A stretch of 64,000 nucleotides of DNA, taken from Maratus speciosus (lineage: Eukaryota; Arthropoda; Arachnida; Araneae; Salticidae). The position numbers were made by a program, and so were the translations under genes. The notes beneath the pieces were generated by a model. The model saw only the letters and a list, made by a program, of their open reading frames with translations. It searched no databases and had not been told where the DNA came from. The stretch covers positions 318,304,283 through 318,368,282 of the forward strand of contig OZ010791.1 in the NCBI GenBank assembly GCA_963932465.1, written 5' to 3'. How positions within the stretch are numbered: position 1 is the stretch's first letter; every line of letters starts with the position of its first letter. This document shows, piece after piece, positions 1 through 12,507 of the stretch.

Positions 1-520
1 TCCACCTTTTACCACCTGGTGGAGCTTTCTTAACACGGTGGCTACGGTTATCGGTTATGCATATAATATTATCTGCCACAAACAATTTTTTTCGATATAT
101 GTAGAAAAAGAACATGTTGACAAAGTTATTAAGTTGTCAAAAGTTATTAAATTCCACTGATATCAGAAAAACTATAACCAAGTCAGTAAAACCCTAACTT
201 TTTAAATGCATTTTTCTTTAAAAGAGCACTTGAAAAACAGGGATTGACAGTAGAAACAAAAATAAGCAATCCGTAAACATTAAAGCTCATTTTCTCCAAC
301 TCAAAAAATTGCAACTTAACATGTTCAACCACTAAACTGTTCAATTTATATGAACAAATTTTCCTCGAACTCTTAATTCATTCAATTCTGAAAAAAAAAA
401 CTTCTAAAACAAAACTTCTTTTATTTAAAAAACAGCAGATGAATAGCAATTATTTCGAATTCCAAATGCGTATGTTTAATTAGAATATTTACAGAACACA
501 TTAAAACATTTAAAGTTACA
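1..520. other. A+T-rich spacer, no gene seen
   Basis: Low-complexity A+T-rich DNA. I see no open frame with recognisable protein content, no tRNA boxes and no terminal inverted repeats. Confidence 0.6.
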
Positions 521-715
521 TTACTTATTCGGTTAATTGATCTCGATCTTTCACTGAGCATTCACCAAAACGATGCTATCTAATGGATTCATTAAATGCC
601 ATTGAAGAAATTAAATGCAGAACATCCTTTCAATTACAGGTAAATGAAAGAACGAAAACGTCTTAATTTAAATGTGATAGCCTAATTATCATCCTGAATT
701 TATCGGATATTGGCG
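521..715 (+). repeat. Diverged dispersed repeat, copy 1 (pairs with 40906-41090)
   Basis: This stretch aligns by eye with 40906-41090 in the same orientation. Both begin TTATTCGGTTAATTGA, and both continue through a CTTTCA..TTAATGG block, a TTTTAATTACA/TTTCAATTACA block followed by GTGAATGAAAGA or GTAAATGAAAGA, and a GTCTTAAT block. The copies differ by many substitutions and small gaps, so the duplication is old. I see no coding potential and cannot name the family. It could be an ancient transposon remnant or a duplicated conserved non-coding element. Confidence 0.55.
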
Positions 716-2328
716 GTGTTAAAATGTTTAACAAATGTTTAAAAACGAATGCATTTAAAAACTATATTGAAATATGTTGATCTTCGTCAAAGTACAAAAT
801 TTCTAGGCGTTTGAAAATGCCTATGAATGTATGTTTGTACGTTTGTAAATAACATGTTAAACACTGAAAACCGATAAATTTAGATCTCTCATATTAATAA
901 AATCATTTATCAGAGAAATATGTTTGTATTAATTTCATTTTTGAAATTTGCAGACTTTTTTAACAATTATATTTCAAAAATGTGTTGGTAAAAGTCAATA
1001 TGTTTCATTCTAATGAAAAAATATATAAATAACAAATATTTAAAATTCAATTTTTATGTAATGTTACCAAAAACCGTTTGAAAGCATGTATTAAAAAAAC
1101 ATCTTTTGTTTTTAAATAATAAGAAGCAAAGTGTATTAAATAATTATCACAAAATTATCTACTTGACACACATTAAAATGCATTTATTTACTTATGCATA
1201 TACTAAATTGGTTCCCACCGTTTCAGTTTTTGTACGCTTAAGAAATTTTCACAACATCTTTAGTTTAGTTAGTGTAGTATAATGTCTGTAGGTTATATTT
1301 GTTCTTTAATATTAACTTTAAATCACAATTTTAATATTTAATCTTTGAGATATGAATAACTTTTCCAACTATTGTTGTTATAAATAACTAAAATATAAAG
1401 TTTCTAAGACTTTAGTAATATTATTATTAGAAATGAGATATAAAAGAAAACACATTTTAAATGCGGACATGTTATTATTATTCATCAATGTCAAACATTT
1501 AGTTTTTGTTACACTTAAATTTATTTTTTCAATTTGTTATTACCCAGTTTTTCACATATCAAAAAGCTTATATCTATGAAAACAGAAAAATAAGAGATTT
1601 TTTTTAAATAGATTTTTCAGAAAATAATTTATCATTTCTGACAGAAATAGCTTTAAGAATTCCTGATCAGCATAATGAATTAAAACTTGATTGATGTTAT
1701 AAAATGTTTAAAGAAAATTTTATTAGGATATATATAATAATAAATATATAATAATACTGTTGCTTCATCTATCATGTTTCATTAGTTATCGTAAAATAAT
1801 GTTTTTAAATTGCTCCATATAAGAATATAAGAACTATTAATATTTAAGCAGGCTACCAACAGAAAAACCTGAAACTTGAAAATGTGATAAAAATAATTAT
1901 TGTTGAAAATTCATTTTTGTTCTTTGCATGTTTAATATCATTAAGTCCACCTGTAAAGGTGATATATAAACATTTATGACACTAAATACTGGATAATTGT
2001 GTTTGATCAAAACTTATTACAACTTTCATAATAATTGCTAATATTATTGCTACTATTACAAAAAAAAAAAAAAAAAACTGTAATATTACTAATTGTTGAA
2101 AAAGTGAAGAATTTCATTTCATATATGCAAAAAACTTAAATGTGAATAAAAATGTAATGACCAATAGAAAACATAAAAAAAAATCATTACATCTGACAAA
2201 TTATATTTTGTCATTATTATTGTTATTTAACTAAGCAAATGTCACGAAACATCGAGTAAATATTTCTTTAAAAAACTTATTTTTTAGGGAAAACAAAGAA
2301 AACGCTAGCATATATATTTTTAGTAACA

Positions 2329-2349
2329 AACACTATTTCTAATAGTGTT
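2329..2349. repeat. Short perfect hairpin, 9-bp arms
   Basis: AACACTATT, a TCT loop and AATAGTGTT form a perfect 9-bp stem with a 3-base loop. It may simply be chance in A+T-rich DNA. A T run follows, so it resembles a terminator, but there is no gene upstream to terminate. Confidence 0.4.
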
Positions 2350-2710
2350 TTTTATACTGTGTTTTGGAAAATAATATGACTATACTTATTAGCATTTAGT
2401 CCTTAAACTTATTGTGTTTTAAACAATTTCAGAATTATTTTTTAATTTTAATTCTTGCAATACTAAAACTTAAAAAATAAAACGTTTAGAAAATATACAA
2501 TTTTTATGCAATTATTAATATTTTTCCTAATTTTTTACTTCATACCATTAAATAAATTATTTCAAAACTATATATATATTTACAAATTATTATACAGCAT
2601 AATGTTACATTTTGGTAATTATTTTGCCACGTAATCAGTGTTACCTGAGTATTTCTATTAAATTATGAAGAACTGAAAAAATGGGCGAATTGATAACAAA
2701 TATGTAAGAC

Positions 2711-2736
2711 AAAAAAAAAAAAAAAAAAAAAAAAAA
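2711..2736 (+). repeat. Poly-A tract (26 A)
   Basis: An uninterrupted run of 26 A. No retroposon body is visible upstream, so I treat it as a simple repeat. Confidence 0.9.
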
Positions 2737-3548
2737 CTGATTTTTTTAAAATTATATTTCTTTTTTTTTAATACATAGTATATGCAATGTTTAAAAAATA
2801 AACATAACAACTTCAATATCGATATTTTAAGCGTATCATATTATTTTCCTTTCGCCAGAAGACAAATTCCTGACATTGCATGTTAAATAGTATACAGATT
2901 ATTGTTATCATATTTGGTGTTATTTCAAATAGCGAATAAATGAGTTGATATTTGATTGAAAGCAGCCTAGCGGGATGTATATTAAGAATGATATTTAAAT
3001 TATTTCTAAAATTCTAAGCTAAAAGTTTGATGCATGTAGTAAAAAGCGAAGCCCTAAATTGCAAAATCGATGCAAATGTCAAAGTTTCATTAAATGTTTT
3101 TATAATGTGTTCAGCAAAAGAAAAGCAAATACATAAAAATAAAACGACACCTTTAAAAACATGATAAATATTTTCATAAACTATCATGAAAATTTTGCTA
3201 TGAAAAAATTATGATATTAAATCAGATACATGTGATGAATATTTATTTTTTCAAATTTACGATTCGATTGCATCTTTGTTTCTAATACATATTATGTAAA
3301 AGTAAAACAGATAAATATGAAACAGACGCTGCATTAAAAGAAGGTCAAAATATATTGAGTTGTTATTACTTATGGTATTTATTATAATGGAGTCGAATAT
3401 ACCGTTTAAAATTTACTTAAATAAACTGGGGATGAAAAACATGTAGAAAATTGTCTTCGTTTTACACATTAAAGTCAAGAATACTCTAATTACCATTTTG
3501 GGAATAAATATTTAGCTTTTGGTTCTACTAATGGAATTCGGTAATTAA

Positions 3549-4299
3549 GGGGTCTCAGGACGCTTAAAGCTCTAAAATTTTCGAAATTTCAATTTTTTTA
3601 GATGTTAAACTTCTGTGTTTTCTGAACATTTTGATATAATTGTTATCTTGAAATTCCCATTAGAACAGAAGTTATGGCATTCAGAATTATACTCGCTCAA
3701 TAGCTGAAGCGGTGTTTCCAAAATTTTGAGGTCATTTTTCTACAAGTGACGTTTTGGGCATAACGCGCACGATATCTCAAAAACTTCTGAATATTTTTTC
3801 ATCAAATTTTCAAAACATATGTTTCATGTTAGCCTGTATAAACTGAAGCTGAAATTTCCTTTTTATTGTAAAAAGAAAATATTTTTAGGGGTTTATATTG
3901 TTGAAATTTCTTAAATTTTGCATTAGCTAAATACAACTTTATATTAAAAATATAAAAATTCTTTAAATACAAATTTATTTAGGTTCAGTGTAATTATTAT
4001 AATCTGAGGTATAAGTAGGCACCAAAATTTTCCTTCTAGTTGCAAAATTTATTTTGTAATCGTGCGCATAAGCTGTTATGCCAAATTTCTGCTCGTCAAA
4101 TGTCTGACAGTTTTGAGCCCCCTGTAAATGCTAATTCTGCATCTTGCCATTTTTCAAATATTTGAAATGAAAGAACATACTTGTATCTTTCATTCCCATT
4201 TAAAACTGTGTCTTAATATCAAGTACATTTTAAGATATTAAATGTTGAAAATGGTCTTTTTTTTTTCATTTTTTCCAATTTTAAGAGTCCTGAGACCCC
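3549..4299 (+). mobile_element. TTAA-flanked MITE, family 1, copy A (complete)
   Basis: The 751-bp element starts GGGGTCTCAGGAC and ends GTCCTGAGACCCC, an inverted repeat of about 13 bp. It is flanked on both sides by TTAA (3545-3548 and 4300-4303), the target-site signature of piggyBac-type transposition. There is no transposase frame, so it is non-autonomous. Two relatives lie in this window: 56571-57316 in inverse orientation, nearly full length, and 59602-63905, truncated at both ends and split by another insertion. Assignment to piggyBac rests on the TTAA sites only; the TIR differs from that of the piggyBac relic at 57321. Confidence 0.82.
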
Positions 4300-4303
4300 T
4301 TAA

Positions 4304-4643
4304 ATGCTTTCAAGATTATTGTAACAGTTTTCCTTATTTTATATAGATATATATAGATAAATAATATTTTTTATGTGTTTAATTTATATCAAAAGTTAAC
4401 AATTCAATGTTAAACTAATCTTGATTAACATTTATAGAAAAATATAAATAAATGTATCATCAGCATTTAAATGTGAATATAGCACAGTATATAAAACATT
4501 TAAAATACATTAGTCTTTTAAAATCAAAACATTTTCAACCAAACTTACTCTCTCATCATCAATGAGAAAAAAAGGTTGCTGTGTCTTTTCGTGCATCCAG
4601 ATTCGTTCGGGATAGACCATTCTACTTCAAGAGTGGCATGTAA
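4304..4643. other. A+T-rich spacer, no gene seen
   Basis: No feature recognised between the two transposable elements. Confidence 0.5.
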
Positions 4644-4645
4644 TA

Positions 4646-5598
4646 GGGGAGTCCGGGGCTAGTTGGCTACAGGGGTAAATAGGCGCAGTCGTCATAAATC
4701 GCCTGTTTGTGGACAGATTATGCAACCAGTCACAGAATACCTTTCTTCTGGCTTTTTACAATCCCCATTGTAGTTTTGCAGCGTTACCTACGTGCAGTGG
4801 ACATTTATTACGATTTTTCTGTTTTTTGCACTCATAAGTAATTTTTTGTTGTTCATTCTTTTTCTAATTTCTAACACTTATCTTAATAATTGTGATTTAA
4901 CTTGTGCACATTTTCTTAGTGTATCATTAACTGTACCTACCCCATATGTGATTTACTTGGATTATTTATGCTTAGATGATTACATTCCCCTTTTGTGAAG
5001 AAATTTGGGGCTAGTAGGCGCATTGAACACGGGGCAAGTTGGCTCAGTGTTTGGTGTGTGGCGGTAGCTTGAAAAACAGCAAACAACGAGAAAAGTGGTT
5101 GCAATGCAAGATTTTAGGCACACGAGGCTTGCCCAAACGAAGGCACTCGATTTTTTATTTGTAATAACCGTAACTCTGATGATGATATAGAGTAGGGTAG
5201 AAGTTAATCAATGTTAATGTTTTATTCATTAATTTTATGTCTGTATAATTTAGAATTTACATTGTACGGCTGTAACGCCTTTGTTTAAACTTACTGGTAA
5301 TAATGAAATGGATTTCGTTTAACTGGGTGTCTTATTTGAATATTTATAAAGCGTGTGCCAACTTACCCCATAGGTATAGGCAACTTGCCCCTGACGGGGT
5401 AGGTTGGCTCACAATTTTCCTTTTATTTTAAGAATCCGCTAAACATAAACTACAAAAGCTACAAACTCAAAACTCCGGGTATTTATAGCCCAATGCCCGT
5501 TCTTTAAAAGTACAGTTAAAATTTTATAAAAAAAACTTAAACAAAAGCTTAATAAAAATCAATAACTAAAAACTGCGCCTTCTAGCCCCGGTCTCCCC
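4646..5598. mobile_element. TA-flanked element with GGGG ends and seven internal end-like motifs
   Basis: The 953-bp element is flanked by TA (4644-4645 and 5599-5600). Its ends begin GGGGAGTCCGGGGCTAG on the left and GGGGAGACCGGGGCTAG on the inverted right end. A 13-bp motif close to GGGGYWAGTTGGC occurs near both ends and repeatedly inside: 4655-4667, 5007-5019, 5031-5043 and 5396-5408 forward; 5357-5369, 5381-5391 and 5577-5589 reversed. These are plausible transposase binding sites (inference). No transposase is encoded; the 68-codon frame at 4792-4998 is hydrophobic, A+T-driven and unlike any transposase. The TA target fits the Tc1/mariner/pogo group, but the family is not one I can name. 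Confidence 0.75.
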
Positions 5599-5600
5599 TA

Positions 5601-5887
5601 TCATGTGACTAAGAAAATGTTTTCAAAAATTCAGCAAACAAAGGTTTTTATCTATTATGTACTAATTCCTTCCAGATTGCGTGGATATCATATGATAATC
5701 ACTGCAAACTATTTCTTTATTAGTTATTCTTTACAGAGATTCTCTTATAATAGTTTCTTGGTAATTAATTGTATGGAAGCCAAATTTGTATTTATCAAAA
5801 TATACTCTTATATACTGCGTTTATGATAAACTTGAAGCAGAATAATTAGATCATTTAGTGCATTAGTAAATTTAGCACAAACTATAA

Positions 5888-5923
<36 letters not shown>

Positions 5924-8329
5924 AGATTTATTGGTCAAAATACAGAAATTGCACTGGGAATCTACATATTTTTTTAGAGCGTCGCCACACTGATGTGGAA
6001 AACACTTGATCGTCGTGTACATCAGAAACAGATTAAATATGTACGCAAATATTTATATTAAGACAAACAGTTTTCCGCATCATTACATAACGTAAATACT
6101 GCATAAAGTGTAAAAAAGCATTCATATAATCTGATTAAATAATAATCAATAAAATTGAATAAAAAACATATTTAAAAGTACATATCCTTGTAATGCATTT
6201 AAATGTTTTATTTAATAAAATCTTTTTTTAGCTAAATTTAATCCTTCAAGTCCCATTCAAAGTATTACTGATTAATATATTTTTGACTACTAACTTTAAA
6301 TACATTTTAGTGTCATTTTATATTTTTCTATAATAATTTAATTTAATGGTTAATATCTTGATAGGTTCTTATCTGTGAGGATAGATATTTTTGGCATATA
6401 TTTTATAGATGAATTCAAAAAAGATATTTTATTAGCATCGCATATTCTTTATTTGCTACAGATAGTCAATTCGTATTTGGTGAATATTATTTTGCATATT
6501 ATTAAATTGCAGAAGGCCACATTTTGGGTAATAAGCATAGATCATTATATATCTTCTTGTCATGCAAAATATTTTAGAATCCCATTTGTAATGTAATATA
6601 TATTCAAACAATGCTTGGTCAGATAAAAAATACAAAGATTACAACAGAAGAAGGTAAGTATAACATAATAAAACTTGTACTTAAAACAGAAAACATAATA
6701 TTTGGTTTCAACATAAGGATTGTAATTTTAAAATGTATTAATCATGGGTGATAACTTTTTAAAGGGTAACTTCAACACGATAAAGACTATAAAGTAAAAA
6801 TAAATAAATAAAACTTACGTAAGAGATGAAAACTAGTGTAAATGATTTTAAGCTTTAATTTCGCTATTTTTAATACTGAAGTTAATACCGCGTTAAAAAA
6901 TTAAATATTCTGATAAATAATTTGTCTCCATACTATGTGATATTAAACAATAGTTTGTCTATTTACGAACAGTTATTATGTACATTTCACTTTTGTGTTA
7001 CTTAGAGTAGGTGTATTCTATAAAACGTATAAAGATTAATATTGATTAAATGCACACAAATGACGTAATATTTGTATTATTATACCATGTTCTCATAGAA
7101 ATTTGCGATTTATTACCCGTCAATTAAATACTATAAAAAATATATTTTCAAAGCATTGCGTCTTGTCTGGGGGGGTTCTGTATTTTCTGTTAAACCATAA
7201 TTTAAGGAACTGGGTTGAAATATTATTATTTTTTATTATTATTTAAAATGTATGTATAATTTTAATATAAAATCTTATTAAATATAATTCCTTGTAATTT
7301 TTCTGTAGTGCTAAGTGATAATTTCTTTGTAAATTGATAAATTTAAAACAATATTTGTGCATCGCTAATTTTTATTTCAAAATTTGTCGCCACTTTACTG
7401 CGTTAGAAACTCTTGAACAAGTTATTTTATTAGTAGCGTAATGTGTGGTAGTAGTAAAGTTGGCACTGTTATGTTACTTTTAGGAAACATATCTTTATCT
7501 ACCGAAATGAAACTTTATGATTCGTGAGGACAGAATCCAAATAACAACAGGGTGCACGTTTGTGGTTTCTGTTGATAAATTAATCTACATTTCAAGCTGC
7601 AAGCTATTTTTTTTTTTGTATAACAGATAAAAAAAAATACAGAATGGAGAAACGATTGTCAGAGATAGTTGTTAAGATTTTCAAAAATTTAATTTTCAAT
7701 CAATACAATTTATTAAAACTAATTCATATTTGTTCTTCTCTCTTAATAACCGATGTTATACCTGTTTGTGTCATTATTTTGAAAGAAAAAAAAATTCGGT
7801 AGCCGTTTTTTATGCTCCATTTTCTAAACTCATTTTTAATTTTTTAAGACAAAGTGGAAAATATCAAGGTTCCCTCTTACCATGACTCTTTCCTCCACTA
7901 ATTTTCAAAATTGTATGATCTCGATTAAAAATTAAAGTGGCACCCGCTATTTGGACCTTCCTCCTCTATGAAAATCATTACTATAACTAACAATTATAAC
8001 CTATCTATTACTTTTTATCTGATATATTCTCCAGCAGTATTAAGACATCCATTACATAATCTTAGGCGTAACCCCGCTCTCGCAGACGCAAGCAGAATTA
8101 TTTTTTAAAAATTGAAATCTACTTACAAAAGAGAGAAGAAGAAGAAAGGAAGGCAGGGTTAGTTCAATTAGTTCAGCAAATCTGTAGACTACAACATAAG
8201 TTTTGAAATGTGATAAAAAAAAAAGAGCCAAGTTCTTTTTCTCATCTTTTTTTCCGAAATTTATTTTGTCCATAGTTTTTAAAATAACACTTTGAAGTTT
8301 TTTATTTTATTTTATTTTTTTTTAACAGC
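5601..8329. other. A+T-rich spacer, no gene seen
   Basis: Long A+T-rich region with short chance frames (about 73 codons at 5605, 6375 and 8052). None shows a domain, a plausible amino acid composition or conserved signals. A 33-base A tract is listed separately. Confidence 0.55.
5890..5922 (+). repeat. Poly-A tract (33 A)
   Basis: An uninterrupted run of 33 A, not preceded by a recognisable retroposon. Confidence 0.9.
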
Positions 8330-9053
8330 GTTCTTTCTATTGCATGTTTCTGCAATTCCATGAGAAAGTAATGCAAGTTCCCGACGAGTGTGGAAATTAT
8401 CTGTCTCTTTGCTTTCGTAGTCTAAAGTCTAGAAAGAAGCAGACAAATTTGTCTTTAAAGGGAATGCAAATGTAAAATGATAATTCCAGATGTGATTAGT
8501 CAGGGAAAGTGGATATCCTGGGGACCCCCTTCCCTGTTCACACAAACACACGTAGATTTATAAGAAAACCGACATCCACGCACAGAAAAAAAATTATACT
8601 GAAGAAAGGAAAACAAAGTATCAAATCAATGTCGGACAATGAATAAAATTAATCAATCTATTTATATTATTACTTTTTCTGAACAGAATAATATAATTTC
8701 TTGAGTATGACGATATAATTATTTTAAAAAACATATCACATTAAATTTACTGATCTATTTTCAAATGTTGATATGTTTTGTTTATATGTCTCCCAAACTA
8801 ACCCAATTGGCCTACAAAAGCTCATGTTTGTTTCCCCAGGATCTCGGTGGATATCACGTGATCTGATGTCATACAGTCCCTCCTAACAAACAGGAGTTTT
8901 TTCGGCTGATACTAATGTTGACCGTAATCAGCTCAGTTATTACCTCCTAATGTAACTCTTACAAAGAACAGTCAACCTGGGTGACGCCAATTAAGTATCG
9001 TGTTGCTTAGGAATTGTAGCAAGGCAATTGCTTTGGATGGCCATTCATGAAGG

Positions 9054-9059
<6 letters not shown>
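8330..9059. other. Less A+T-rich, apparently single-copy non-coding block
   Basis: Base composition is clearly more balanced than the surroundings, especially at 8340-8560 and 8800-9058, with words such as GTGACGCCAATTAAG and CACGTGATCTGATGTCA. I find no long open frame and no TIR. Such islands in A+T-rich animal DNA are often conserved regulatory elements. That is inference from composition only; nothing here proves function. Confidence 0.25.

Positions 9060-9085
<26 letters not shown>
9060..9085 (+). repeat. Poly-A tract (26 A)
   Basis: A run of 26 A directly after the more balanced block. It could be a retroposon tail, but no A/B boxes or target duplication are visible, so this stays a simple repeat. 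Confidence 0.85.
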
Positions 9086-11328
9086 GACTCCGGTCGGCCT
9101 TTAACGGTGGTATCCAAAGATCTTTGCTTTAGAAAATTTCAGCAGAAAAAGGGGTTTTAGAGAAAATTTTTTTGTACATAAGGAATCAAAACAAAATAGG
9201 TAGCAACAGATGGTGTACGCAAGGCTTAATTTCTAACAAAAGAAGTACCGAAGTCCTAAAATTCTGCAGTACTAACAAGCGTAGCATGCCCCCTCCCACC
9301 CCCGTCACTTTAAGCTGCATATTTATATTTCGTACGTTATTTGCACAATCTACAGCATTTTTTCTTCAGCAAAATACTCCGTTATCGTAAAGATACGATG
9401 CTTTTATAGAAAAAAGAGAAAGACTGCTGGATTGATTTCTATCAGAATAACAATACATGACAATCACATCTACTTACTAATAAAAATGACTTCGTATATG
9501 TGCAGAGCAGAGCCTTAAAATGAGCAATATTTAGCTCTATATTTAGCTCCATACAGAAGCGTTCATGGTACGAAAAAAAGCGTTGTTGCACTGGGCTCCG
9601 GAGATCTGTATTTATGAGCTCCGGTGAATTCCAATCAATATTTAAATATTTACTAAACACAGAGAAGTAGCGGAGCTGAGCCCCGGTCGGCTCCGGTGCA
9701 AATTAAGATCTGGCTCTACGTATGCTTTGAAGTATATTATTTGAGAATAACCGTGGCTAGACATGACTACCCGACAGTTTAAAAGTAAATCATATTAGTA
9801 TTTTCGTGAATAATAATAAAAAAAAACTGCCATCCCACGAAAATTGTCAAAAGGAAAATGAAAAACATTTTATTCTAAGGAAGTGGGAAAAATAAACAAC
9901 TTTTAAGTGGACACGAGAGAAAACATGATGCAAAAAAATGTAGATTATTGATTTATTTTGAGTGTCTTAAATATTTGATATTCTTACCACCCTTAAACTG
10001 GTGCTTTTACCGTTTAAGCACAAATATCAATGCCACTGATAGAAATAGTTAAAAATAAAGTTATTTGTCTTATCTTCCATGCATCCGGAATACTTTGCTG
10101 TAGGATTTGGATTTTTCTTTCAAATAAAAAAAAAAAAATATTTCTGTATTAAATATAAATATTGCTTTCAAATTTTAGAAATTAATTTAAGAAAATATAG
10201 TTTGCTTGATTGAAAAAACATATTATTTAAACAAAAAAGCTTAATAAATAAACATTAAGACTCTTCTATAAAGATTGAAGAACCAAAATGTAATAAAATT
10301 ATAACTACTTTAATACATTTGTCTTCTTTTTTATTACTGAAATATCTTTACAGCACTTGTATTTTACAATTTAATGATTTTTAAAGTATTCTTGCATTAT
10401 GAATATTGAATTTTTTGCTATTTTTAAACATATTATGGTAAACCTAAGAAAATGGAACCTGTATATAATAGAACTTGACTTAAGCTTAAATTTTTATTGT
10501 TCCTGCGTGGCGAGAGGAGTACCATATAATTAAAATAGATGGTGAACCTGCTGAGGCTTATTTAAAATTGAATTTCTCTTCTGTTCGTTGTTCATTTTTA
10601 GTAGGTTCTGCTGCAGTATCATTGTGTAATTTAGTACGTTTGTTTCTCTTCTTGGGCTTCAATTTTAGTTCTTTTGGTAAGAATTAATTTCCTATATAAC
10701 TATTCACTACTGTATCAATACGTTTCAAAATATTTTTTATTCTGTAAAATTCCAGGTGGATGTTATGGAACAAAGTACAAATATATCGCTCACCCGCAAG
10801 AAAAGTGATACATCTCGCAAAATCTCATTTTGCGTTTTATTCCAGTAATAAGTCTGTCATAGGTGCGTCTAGCTACACAAACAGTTTCATAAGTGTAACT
10901 ATACGGAAAATAGCTTTATTATGCTATAGGTCCATTTGTAACAACAGAAAAGGGGTGGATTGTGTGTATTATTCTAAGTATTCGAGAAAAATCGTGATTT
11001 AACTTGAGATTCAGTCTAAACTTAAAATTTTCCCAGTGTTGAACTCACAATATGATTAATTTAAATCGGTTAAGAATCCCCTCATAAGGAAAATTAAACG
11101 TGATTCAACTATTTCGATTAAAAATATGTTACTTTCCTTAAAAGGTAATCACCTAGATTCATCAATGAGCAAGACTCCACGCAGGCTGAGGGCGTCGGGA
11201 ATTCAGCTCAAAGGTCGGTAATGAAACCATTATCCAACCTAAAAACAAAATCCACCCATTTCTAATTGAAATCAATTTGTAAGTAACATGAATTAGCTAA
11301 CAAACTTCTAAACCTTAACGAAGAAGAA
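9086..11328. other. A+T-rich spacer with a GCTCCGG word cluster, no gene seen
   Basis: No gene recognised. Between about 9590 and 9715 the words GAGCTCCGG/GGCTCCGG and AGATCTG recur (around 9594, 9619, 9676 and 9689), and CTCCGGTCGGC also occurs near 9088. This suggests a small degenerate repeat of unknown type. The rest is A+T-rich. Confidence 0.45.
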
Positions 11329-12507
11329 ACTCTAATCAAAATGGATGGCGAGCGTCTCAAAGTCGACTTGTAAAAATGATAACGACTTTCGCAAACCCAA
11401 ACCTATTTAGATAATCACGCAATTGCCTATACCGCTCTTTCACCCGATGATTTAAAACCCCATAAAGTATGTATTCATGATATTCTACAATACACTGATC
11501 CCGAACTTATAATCGACGCTCTAAAATATCAGAACTTTACAGCCAATAGAGAAGCTTTGAACAGCAGCTGAATAATCAGCAGACCCATCCCTATCTATCT
11601 AGTCAACCTCCTCCCTACAGCAAACTTTGGTACCCAATACAAAAACTTTGCTACTTAAAAGTTATCATCGAACGTTTTAAGGGTTGTAAAACAAATTTAC
11701 CGCTACAAGGGTTTGGTCATTCTAGCGAGATATGGAGATTTAAACAAAAATGTTTTAAATATGCCAAATAACACTTTTTTATAGACTGGTAAATTTAACC
11801 CGGCCGGACGGGCGCGGAATGTTTTGACACCCCACGCCCGAAAATATTCGTCTGGTGTCGGTGAGTGCTTTTAATTTATTGTTTATTATTTTTTTTAAAT
11901 TAACGATAATTTTACATTTAAGCTATCATTTTTCACGAGAAAGAGTGTGATTATCATGAATTTCCCTAACAGACAGAATTCTAAAGTTTTTTTTTTTCGT
12001 ATTTATGTCATTTAAGATGTTTGGGGTGTGCTGGCACCCCTTGCCCGTTCTTGTGTAACGTTCCACGGCGTGCGTTCTGCTGGGTTAATCCGACCTGTGC
12101 CAACATTTCAGGCCTCCATGTTGGAATATACAGAGGTTTCCCAAAATTACCTCTTAACTTCCAAGGAAAAAATACCCTCCTACAACAAAACCATAAAGAT
12201 ATGTCTAAAATTATAATAATCTTATGGCTGAAATTATGGCAGTTATAATATGTAAAAATGCCTAAAGCTACTACCATTACAGCTATCTCTGTCTCGACTT
12301 TAACCTCACTCCGAAACCCAAGATGATTCTCACACTGTTAGTATTTCTACTAATAATATCACTACGGATATTAATGACTCTACTAACGTGAATAAAGGTA
12401 CTCCTTGTACCAGCTATACCAACGATTTCAAAGAAATTTTTTCCGATTTCCAAGAAATTAAGGATATTCTTAACTTTAATAAAATGATCAAATGCTTTAA
12501 AATATAG
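11329..12507 (+). pseudogene. LINE ORF1 (gag-like) relic with zinc knuckles, Jockey/I-type
   Basis: Translated fragments in changing frames follow the order of an arthropod LINE gag. First comes a pre-zinc-finger domain (fragments DDLKPHKVCIHDI and DPELIIDALKYQNF, about 11440-11545). A proline-rich LVNLLP-type segment follows (about 11600). The first knuckle reads GFGHSS then FKQKCFKYAK (about 11710-11770), with several cysteines replaced. A second cysteine-rich block has CLGCAG, NPTCAN and a GIYRGFPKLPLNFQ tail (about 12015-12160). The C-terminal helix fragment DFKEIFSDFQEIKDIL ends at a stop at 12505-12507. Stops, frameshifts and a ~210-bp anomalous G+C-rich-then-T-rich stretch (about 11795-12010) interrupt it, so it is non-functional. 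In intact elements the gag binds element RNA in the retrotransposition particle. No ORF2 (endonuclease/RT) follows. Clade is inferred from the knuckle layout only. Confidence 0.72.

Larger units (their letters stand above)
716..3544. other. A+T-rich spacer, no gene seen
   Basis: No convincing gene or element. It contains homopolymer A tracts (for example 2711-2736) and one small perfect hairpin (2329-2349), listed separately. Confidence 0.55.

Noticed and set aside
9060..9085. SINE tail
   Set aside because: A tract alone; no tRNA/5S/7SL-like head or target duplication found upstream.
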